Shown: positions 5,459 to 10,858 of the stretch, piece after piece
Layout: each line of letters begins with the position of its first letter
Numbering within the stretch: position 1 is the first letter of the stretch
From: CAMLKC01 sp035493555
GTDB lineage: Bacteria > Patescibacteriota > Saccharimonadia > Saccharimonadales > Saccharimonadaceae
Direction of reading: 5' to 3'
Length of the DNA stretch: 11,481 nucleotides
NCBI GenBank assembly: GCA_035493555.1
Contig: DATJIC010000021.1
Coordinates: forward strand, 1 to 11,481
Notes under the pieces: generated by a model
The model's input: only the letters and a program-made list of their open reading frames with translations
Database searches by the model: none
Told to the model about the DNA's origin: nothing
Translations under genes and position numbers: made by a program

Positions 5459-7000
5459 ATACCGCTTTAAAAGCAGCGCCTTAGCCTGACCTACCGCCGC
5501 CTCAAGCTGCTCGGGCGTCGCCTTCTGTACACCCCTGAGACTTCCGAAGGTCCGAATGAGTTTCCGGCGCGTGGCCGGCCCAATCCCCGGAATATCCTCG
5601 ATGCTGCTTGCCGTTTGTTTGGCACGTTTTAACACCGTATGGTAACTAACGGCAAAACGGTGTGACTCGTCGCGAATTCGCTGGAACAGTTTTGTTACGT
5701 CCGAATATGTTGAGTAAACGGGCGCACCGCGCAGGTTTTTTGAGTGGGACGATGCATTTAACTGGCCCGCGTGCAAATTAATAATGTAGTACTCTCCCGA
5801 ACTCGTTACAAAGGTGCCCGGAACGGGTTCACGAAGCAGCTCGGTAATCTTTTCCATACCTACATTCGAGCGGGTTTTATGAACGATAACTTCTTCCTCC
5901 CGCTTGGCTATGCTAATAACCGGAACCTCCAGCCCCCTCTCCTCAAGCGCCTTTAACGCCGCGTCAAGCTGGCCTTTGCCGCCGTCTATAAGCAAAAGGT
6001 CGGGCATACCCCAAGACTTTATATTTTTTTCACTCAGCCGCCGCATGAGCGTCTCATTCATATTGTAATAATCATCGTTATGCTCGATTTTGGTTTTAAA
6101 CTTGCGATAGTTCGCCCGGTCGGACGTGCCGTTGGTAAATACCACCATACTAGCTACAACGTTGGTACCGCTCATGTGCGAAATGTCATAGCCTTCAATA
6201 CGGGCAGGAATTTTTTTAAGCCCCAAAAGATCCCGGAGATCGCTCAGCGCGCGGTCTTTGCTAATATCCATAAACTCCTTGTCGCCAAACATAATACGGC
6301 GCTGGAGCTCACTGAGATCTCTTAGCTTATTGCGGAGGTTTGCCGCCTGTTCAAAATCGTGCAGCTTCGCCGCCGTTCTCATATCCCGTTCCAGCTCGCG
6401 CGCAAGCGCCTTACGGCCGCCCTCCATATACCGGACCAGCTTGCGAAGCGTGGTTTTATACTCCTCGCTCGTTGTTCCAGGTCGGGGATCAAGTCCGATA
6501 TGAGCGTCGAGACTAGGCCGCTCACCAGGTTTTGGTGGTTTTGTATAATACGGAAAAATCTTGCGAAGATAACGAAGCGCTTTTTTTACCGCAAACCCAT
6601 TGTAGTAGGGACCGTAATAATCGGCGCCGTCATCGGCCGGGTTACGCGTAAAACTCACATGCGGCCATTCGCTTTTCATATCGATCCGCACGAACATTTG
6701 CGACTTATCATCGCGAAGCAGAATATTGAAGCGCGGCATGTACCGCTTAACCATTTCGCTTTCCAGAAACAGTGCGTCAATCTCGCTTTCAGTCTCTACC
6801 CAATCGGTATCGTGGATCTCCGCAACAAGCGCGCGGGTTTTGATATCCATGTCGCGCTGAGACTGAAAATACTGCCGGACACGGTTTTTTAGTACCGCCG
6901 CCTTGCCTACATAGATAATTTCACCCGTCTGAGATTTATGAAAATAAACGCCGGGACTACGCGGCAGTGTTTTTAACTTGTTCTCAAGCGGTGTGTTCAC
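5444..7000 (-). CDS. uvrC: UvrABC system protein C, short and cysteine-free
   Basis: The 518-residue dual-incision nuclease of nucleotide excision repair, recruited by UvrB to cut both sides of a lesion. Domains in order: GIY-YIG nuclease (about 12-95; GVY at 17-19, YVG at 30-32, Arg40, Glu80); UVR motif for UvrB binding (about 203-235); RNase H-like 5' nuclease with Asp272 (GYDISHMSG), Asp339 (LLIDGGKGQ) and His447 (RDESHRFA); C-terminal helix-hairpin-helix (about 467-500, DIPGIGPATRRKL). Typical UvrC is about 600 residues. Where most UvrCs have the IGRC..PC region, this one has HIGLDPRPG (167-175), and the whole protein has no cysteine, so the [4Fe-4S] cluster must be absent. The Asp339-His447 spacing is long (108 residues). 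The start is GTG at 7000: an in-frame TAA lies just upstream and no Shine-Dalgarno exists. Function is secure. Confidence 0.96.
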   Translation of the reverse strand: MNTPLENKLKTLPRSPGVYFHKSQTGEIIYVGKAAVLKNRVRQYFQSQRDMDIKTRALVAEIHDTDWVETESEIDALFLESEMVKRYMPRFNILLRDDKSQMFVRIDMKSEWPHVSFTRNPADDGADYYGPYYNGFAVKKALRYLRKIFPYYTKPPKPGERPSLDAHIGLDPRPGTTSEEYKTTLRKLVRYMEGGRKALARELERDMRTAAKLHDFEQAANLRNKLRDLSELQRRIMFGDKEFMDISKDRALSDLRDLLGLKKIPARIEGYDISHMSGTNVVASMVVFTNGTSDRANYRKFKTKIEHNDDYYNMNETLMRRLSEKNIKSWGMPDLLLIDGGKGQLDAALKALEERGLEVPVISIAKREEEVIVHKTRSNVGMEKITELLREPVPGTFVTSSGEYYIINLHAGQLNASSHSKNLRGAPVYSTYSDVTKLFQRIRDESHRFAVSYHTVLKRAKQTASSIEDIPGIGPATRRKLIRTFGSLRGVQKATPEQLEAAVGQAKALLLKRYLLES

Positions 7001-7006
7001 CCATTA

Positions 7007-7015
7007 ATTATACCA
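7007..7015 (-). promoter_or_regulatory. Extended -10 promoter of uvrC, leaderless geometry
   Basis: Minus strand TGG-TATAAT, with exactly 6 bp between the hexamer and the GTG start codon, so +1 should fall on the G of GTG. No acceptable -35 is seen at 16-18 bp. Confidence 0.7.
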
Positions 7016-7042
7016 AGAGCGCACCGAAATGCCGGTTTTGTC

Positions 7043-7071
7043 TTGAAAGTTTCAGAAATAATTGAAATAAT
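7043..7071 (+). promoter_or_regulatory. Promoter of the ABC exporter operon with embedded TGAAA/TTTCA operator
   Basis: TTGAAA (7043-7048), a 17-bp spacer, AATAAT (7066-7071) preceded by TGA; start predicted near 7078 with a leader of about 19 nt containing GGAG. The promoter holds three copies of one half-site: TGAAA-g-TTTCA, an 11-bp palindrome at 7044-7054 on the -35, and a third TGAAA at 7063-7067 on the -10. This is a plausible operator for the repressor encoded by the third gene of the operon. Confidence 0.65.
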
Positions 7072-7096
7072 AAAACCAAACATAAGCGGAGACGGC

Positions 7097-7984
7097 ATGG
7101 AATCCATTATCAAAACCGAAGGACTAACTAAAAGGTACGGCAAGTTCACCGCCCTGAATCATCTGGATATTACGGTTAACAAAGGCGAAATACTGGGCTA
7201 CCTAGGGCCAAATGGCGCCGGCAAAACCACCACCATCCGCCTGCTCCTCGGCCTCATTAAGCCGTCCGAAGGTACCGTAACGATTTTCGGAAAAGACGCC
7301 AGTAACGACGCTGCGGAGATCCACAAAAGAATTGCCTACGTTCCCGGCGAAACGAGCTACTGGCCAAGCATGACAGGGGCCGAAACGCTGCGTTTTCTTG
7401 CTAATATCCATGGCAGCTCGAACGATGATTACCAGACAGAGCTTATCGAGAAGTTTGATTTTGACCCTAACAAAAAAGTCCGCAGCTATTCTAAAGGTAA
7501 CCGCCAGAAAATCGCGTTGATCGCCGCACTGGCATCAAAAGCCGACCTTCTTATTTTTGACGAACCAACCAGCGGTCTCGACCCTGTTATGGCAAAAGTT
7601 TTCCGCGACGAGGTGCGAACGGCCAAAAATAATGGACAGACTGTTTTTCTTTCTTCGCATATGCTCGAAGAAGTCGAGGAACTCTGCGACCGCGTGGCTG
7701 TTCTGCGCGAAGGCACCCTTGTCGAGCTCGGCACCCTTGATGAACTGCGCCATCTCTCCGCCCTCACTGTCGAAGCCACCTTCAGCAAAACCCCGCCCGA
7801 TATTTCTCATATAAAAAATGCCACTAATATAGAAATAACCGGCAACCGCCTGCGCTGCAACGTCAACGGCTCAGTCGATGAACTGCTCATGACAATCGCC
7901 AAAGCAAAACCAACTAGCTTTCTGAGCCGCAAACCTTCACTCGAAGAGCTCTTCCTTGCCCTCTACGACGGAGACAAAAAATGA
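7097..7984 (+). CDS. ABC exporter ATPase (drug/polyketide-antibiotic exporter type)
   Basis: A 295-residue cytoplasmic ATPase that powers the adjacent permease. Walker A GPNGAGKTT (37-45), Walker B LLIFDE (151-156, catalytic Glu156), D-loop SGLD and H-loop His188 (LSSH) are intact. The Q-loop reads YVPGE (81-85) and the signature reads YSKGNRQK (131-138); such variants occur in ATPases paired with fused permeases of the COG3559 type. A C-terminal domain (about 215-295) ends in the EELFLALY motif of drug-export ATPases. The start ATG at 7097 has GGAG 5 nt upstream and matches the family N-terminus. A TTG at 7043 is in frame but overlaps the -35 box and adds 18 non-family residues. The stop overlaps the permease start (ATGA). 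Confidence 0.9.
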   Translation: MESIIKTEGLTKRYGKFTALNHLDITVNKGEILGYLGPNGAGKTTTIRLLLGLIKPSEGTVTIFGKDASNDAAEIHKRIAYVPGETSYWPSMTGAETLRFLANIHGSSNDDYQTELIEKFDFDPNKKVRSYSKGNRQKIALIAALASKADLLIFDEPTSGLDPVMAKVFRDEVRTAKNNGQTVFLSSHMLEEVEELCDRVAVLREGTLVELGTLDELRHLSALTVEATFSKTPPDISHIKNATNIEITGNRLRCNVNGSVDELLMTIAKAKPTSFLSRKPSLEELFLALYDGDKK

Positions 7985-9612
7985 GCCTGCGGCACCATAT
8001 TTCACCATCCGCAGCTCTGCGCCGCCTGGGCTTTAAACAGACTATCCGCGGGGCGGTCATTATTGGCTTGCTTATTGGTCTTGTTATGGGCGCGCAAGGA
8101 GCGGCCTACAACGAAGCCTATCCAACCGAGGCTTCGCGCCACTCGTTCGTGCATACGCTTGATGTCGCACCAGCTCTTGGCTTTATGGCCGGGGAGACTA
8201 TCAATGCCTCCGAGCCAGCCAGCTATTCTATATATAAATCAATCGTCATCACCACGCTCATAACAGCTATCTGGGGACTCCTGGCAACAACGCGCCTTCT
8301 CCGCGGGCAAGAAGAAGATGGCCGCGCCGAGGCGCTGCTGGCTGGCAGTATCACCAAACGACAGGCAAGTATCCACCTACTGTTGGGATTTGCCGGATCA
8401 TTCAGCGTATCCTGGCTGCTTGCCTTCGGGCTCATTGCCGCGCTTGGCCAGCTACCTGGCGTCGCACTAAGCGGAGACAATGCCGCACTGCTTACTTTAG
8501 GCGGTTATCTGCCAGGGATAGTATTTGCGGGTTTGGGCATTTTAACCAGCCAGTTGGCACTGACACGCGGTCGCGCGGTAACGTATGGCCTTGTACCACT
8601 TTTAGGGCTATTTATTATGCGCGGCGCGGCCAATAGCACTCACGACCTAGACAGCCTTAAACGGTTTACTCCCTTTGGGTGGGCCGACCTCCTAAATCCC
8701 GTACTCGGTCCGCACCCGTTATGGCTACTGCCGCCAATTATATGTGGCATCATTTTCGCCGGAGCCGGGCTGCTACTAGCCGGCCGGCGTGATCTAGGCA
8801 CGAGCCTCCTACGCGAATCCGACACCGTAAAACCACGCTGGTTTTTACTCCGCGCTCCTATGTGGCAAGCGCTACGCCTTCAAAAGTGGACCTTCGCCTG
8901 GTGGGCTATTGGCGCACTTGCATTTACGGGCCTCATGACAGGTCTTGCCAAATTAAGCGTTGACATCCTTAAGGATGCTTCGGGCGCACAGGCTGTCATT
9001 AGCAAACTCGGGCAATCGGCAAACGATATGGCCGCCGCTTTTATTGGCATCGGCAACCTCTTCGTTGTTATGATACTGCTCATTATGGTAGCACTGCTTA
9101 TCGGGTCAATTCGCCGCGACGAAGCCAAAGGCTATATCGATAACTTGCTTGTACAGCCGATTGCAAGAAGCCGTTGGCTTGGCGGTCGGCTACTGCTAAT
9201 TGCCAGCTTAGCCATTCTGATTCCGCTCGCCGCTGCACTGCTCACATGGTACACGGCTCAGGCCCAGGACCTCGGCACTATTAGCCTCGCCGCCGTGTTT
9301 AAGGGCGCTCTGGGATCAATCGCCGTTGTTCTATTCGCACTTGGCGTGGGCGGCCTAACATATAGCGTATTCCCGCGGCTTGCGGTCGCGGCCGTTGCCA
9401 TCATCATTACATGGTCGTATGGAATCGACATATTTAAAGCGGTGATCGACCTGCCAAGCTGGGTAGAGAAAACCTCGCTGCTCCATTACGTCTCCGCCTC
9501 ACCGCTTGCCGAACCCAACTGGGCTGCTATCATCTGGTTTTCTCTTATAGGTGGCCTCCTTATCCTTGCCAGCATGGCCGCCTTTACCAAACGGGATATC
9601 ATCAGCGAATGA
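7981..9612 (+). CDS. Fused 12-TM ABC-2 permease (COG3559-like exporter)
   Basis: A 543-residue membrane permease made of two tandem six-helix halves. Helices are seen at about 22-38, 84-103, 130-152, 173-192, 199-214, 248-267 and 307-326, 355-376, 402-421, 441-463, 466-481, 515-535. Each half carries the same cytoplasmic motif after its second helix: RGQEEDGRAEALLAGSITKR (108-127) and RRDEAKGYIDNLLVQPIARS (378-397). The architecture and the E-x-G-R-x-E-x-LLA motif fit the 'exporter of polyketide antibiotics' family, so one copy would form the whole membrane part with an ATPase dimer. The substrate is not predictable and may be a lipid or antibiotic. GGAGA lies 6 nt before the ATG, and both ends overlap neighbours by ATGA. 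Confidence 0.88.
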   Translation: MSLRHHISPSAALRRLGFKQTIRGAVIIGLLIGLVMGAQGAAYNEAYPTEASRHSFVHTLDVAPALGFMAGETINASEPASYSIYKSIVITTLITAIWGLLATTRLLRGQEEDGRAEALLAGSITKRQASIHLLLGFAGSFSVSWLLAFGLIAALGQLPGVALSGDNAALLTLGGYLPGIVFAGLGILTSQLALTRGRAVTYGLVPLLGLFIMRGAANSTHDLDSLKRFTPFGWADLLNPVLGPHPLWLLPPIICGIIFAGAGLLLAGRRDLGTSLLRESDTVKPRWFLLRAPMWQALRLQKWTFAWWAIGALAFTGLMTGLAKLSVDILKDASGAQAVISKLGQSANDMAAAFIGIGNLFVVMILLIMVALLIGSIRRDEAKGYIDNLLVQPIARSRWLGGRLLLIASLAILIPLAAALLTWYTAQAQDLGTISLAAVFKGALGSIAVVLFALGVGGLTYSVFPRLAVAAVAIIITWSYGIDIFKAVIDLPSWVEKTSLLHYVSASPLAEPNWAAIIWFSLIGGLLILASMAAFTKRDIISE

Positions 9613-10040
9613 TCCGGCCCGAGCTGAACGAATTTGTTACGCAGATGAACGCGTTCTCTATTGCCATGGGCCTGCCGCCCAGCATTGCCAAAGTGCTGAC
9701 GCATCTTACCGTGTGCCAGCCTTCCGAACAGACAGCGGCCGAGATCAGTACGGAGCTTGGCATATCGGCGGGCTCAATCAGCGAAGCACTCGGCATGCTT
9801 CGCCACGTGGGGCTGATAGAGCGAAAAAAGAAAGCCGGTAACCGGCGGTTTTACTACGAGATACTGCCCGACGGCTGGAAACAGGCCACGCTTAGGCGCT
9901 TTCGCACACTCGACGAGGGTATAAAAATAGCCGACACCGGCTTAAAAGTCGAACCCCAAAACCAACGTCTTCAGGCCATGCACGAGATGTACAGCCTTTT
10001 TAGCCGCGAGTTTGCCGACTTCGAAAAACGGTTTAAATAA
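9609..10040 (+). CDS. GbsR/MarR-like winged-helix transcriptional regulator
   Basis: A 143-residue regulator. The pattern around 20-85 (GLPPSIAKVLTHLTVCQPSE, then ISTELGISAGSISEALGMLR as the recognition-helix region, then the wing ERKKKAGNRRFYYEI) is that of GbsR-type MarR-superfamily repressors. The C-terminal helices (about 90-143) likely dimerise. As third gene of the ABC operon, coupled to the permease through ATGA, it probably represses its own operon. The candidate operator is the TGAAA/TTTCA set at 7044-7067. The single Cys36 sits near the end of the second helix. The ligand is unknown; exported drug or an envelope-stress signal are both possible. Confidence 0.8.
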   Translation: MIRPELNEFVTQMNAFSIAMGLPPSIAKVLTHLTVCQPSEQTAAEISTELGISAGSISEALGMLRHVGLIERKKKAGNRRFYYEILPDGWKQATLRRFRTLDEGIKIADTGLKVEPQNQRLQAMHEMYSLFSREFADFEKRFK

Positions 10041-10049
10041 GCGTATACT
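10021..10049 (+). promoter_or_regulatory. Candidate leaderless promoter of the DUF4342 gene
   Basis: TCGAAA (10021-10026), a 17-bp spacer, TATACT (10044-10049), then exactly 6 bp to the ATG at 10056, so +1 should be the A of ATG. No Shine-Dalgarno lies upstream of that ATG. The -35 is within the last codons of the regulator gene. Confidence 0.6.
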
Positions 10050-10055
10050 AACGAT

Positions 10056-10304
10056 ATGAACGAAAAAAAGACTACCGAAGAATTTACCGTTAACGGAGAG
10101 GAACTCCTGGCCAAAGTTAAGTCGCTTATTAATGAAGGCAACATCCGCCGTATCATTATTAAGGACGAATCCAACAAAATACTAGTAGAACTGCCGCTAA
10201 CTATCGGCGTCGTCGGCGCCATTTTAGCACCTGTGTTAGCAGCCGTAGGAGCTATTGCCGCGCTTGTTACCAAATGTACGATTGTGGTTGAGCGGCGCGA
10301 TTAG
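10056..10304 (+). CDS. DUF4342 family small membrane protein
   Basis: An 82-residue protein with the full DUF4342 pattern. It has an N-terminal acidic amphipathic region EEFTVNGEELLAKVKSLI (8-25), then EGNIRRIIIKDESNKILVELP (27-47; a beta-strand-like section), one hydrophobic Gly/Ala-rich helix LTIGVVGAILAPVLAAVGAI (48-67), and the ending CTIVVERRD. This family is widespread in bacteria and its function is not established. The N-terminal half resembles a UBA-like helical bundle in family descriptions; I cannot confirm this from sequence. It is 15 bp after the regulator gene but appears to have its own leaderless promoter. Its TAG stop directly abuts the TAA stop of the convergent marR gene. 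Confidence 0.88.
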   Translation: MNEKKTTEEFTVNGEELLAKVKSLINEGNIRRIIIKDESNKILVELPLTIGVVGAILAPVLAAVGAIAALVTKCTIVVERRD

Positions 10305-10769
10305 TTACTGCCCGCGCAGTTCGGTAATGATCATCTCTACACGGTCACTCATTTTATTGTGAATATCCACGAGAAACTGGATCTGCTCCGGCGTACATTC
10401 TTCCATAATCTCTTCAAATGCCTGACTCATTGGCCGGTAGAGTGCGCGGACTTTTCTCTTTTTTGCCTCGTTTTCGACAGGTGTAAGAAGCACCCGGCGA
10501 CGGTCTTCTGGGTCACGGACGCGCTTTACTAGGCCGGCCCGCTCAAGACGGTCAACTATACCAGTAATTGCCCCCGTGGTCAGACCGCAGCGCATCGCCA
10601 GATGCCCCGCGCTCATAGGCTGGTTATGGCTAATGAGATCCATGGATTCAAACTCGGTGGCGCTAATGCCGATTTTATCGGCAACGGCATTGGTATGGAG
10701 CACGGTAAGAGTACCGGAACGCTGCATAGACTGGCTGAGTTCTTCTATAAGTTCTTTTTTAGATTTCAT
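10305..10769 (-). CDS. MarR-family regulator, divergent to the MFS exporter
   Basis: A 154-residue cytoplasmic MarR dimeric repressor. The winged helix spans about 40-100 (numbering from the GTG below): helix-turn-helix SAGHLAMRCGLTTGAITGIV (57-76), then the wing RVRDPEDRRRVLLTP (87-101) with the DxRxR pattern typical of MarR. Long helices at both ends form the dimer interface. I place the start at ATG 10769; an in-frame GTG at 10781 would add MAST and is also possible, since neither has a clear Shine-Dalgarno. It is divergent from a DHA2 exporter with a perfect palindrome between them, so it probably represses both itself and the exporter and responds to a drug-like ligand. Confidence 0.9.
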   Translation of the reverse strand: MKSKKELIEELSQSMQRSGTLTVLHTNAVADKIGISATEFESMDLISHNQPMSAGHLAMRCGLTTGAITGIVDRLERAGLVKRVRDPEDRRRVLLTPVENEAKKRKVRALYRPMSQAFEEIMEECTPEQIQFLVDIHNKMSDRVEMIITELRGQ

Positions 10770-10788
10770 AGTTGACGCCACTTTCGAT

Positions 10789-10809
10789 TTATCTTACAAT
10801 CTAAGATAA
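10789..10809. promoter_or_regulatory. 21-bp palindrome, probable MarR operator
   Basis: Perfect inverted repeat TTATCTTA-caatc-TAAGATAA between the divergent marR and MFS genes. The arm length (8 bp) and centre-to-centre geometry fit a MarR dimer site. It lies downstream of the predicted marR start point (about +14 to +34) and would cover the -10 region (GATAAT, 10805-10810) of a weak rightward promoter candidate. Confidence 0.75.
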
Positions 10810-10829
10810 TTATTAACTAAACTAATTAT

Positions 10830-10858
10830 ATTATAGATAGGAAATTGCTACATGTCAA
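10830..10858 (-). promoter_or_regulatory. Consensus sigma-70 promoter of marR
   Basis: Minus strand TTGACA (10853-10858), exactly 17 bp, TATAAT (10830-10835): full consensus in both boxes. A second TATAAT overlaps at 10825-10830. Start predicted near 10823, leaving a leader of about 54 nt to the ATG that contains the palindrome. The -35 box overlaps the first two codons of the MFS gene (ATGTCA). Confidence 0.85.

Noticed and set aside
7002..7004. ATG at 7004-7002 as start of uvrC
   Set aside because: It is out of frame (4 bases from the GTG) and leads to a stop within a few codons.
7053..7073. Direct repeat GAAATAAT...GAAATAAT as an independent repeat element
   Set aside because: Two short A/T-rich copies in a promoter; better explained by the -10 region plus the TGAAA half-site.
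7043..7096. TTG at 7043 as start of the ABC ATPase
   Set aside because: The TTG is the first half of the -35 box, the extra 18 residues are not family-like, and ATG 7097 has a good GGAG.
7981..9612. TGA read as glycine or tryptophan (alternative code)
   Set aside because: TGA ends the ATPase and permease at ATGA overlaps exactly where the families end, so it is a stop.
10794..10823. Rightward promoter for the MFS gene (TTACAA/TAAACT or TTTCGA/GATAAT)
   Set aside because: Both pairs match poorly in one box. GATAAT at 10805 is the better -10 but its -35 is weak, so I did not list it as a feature.
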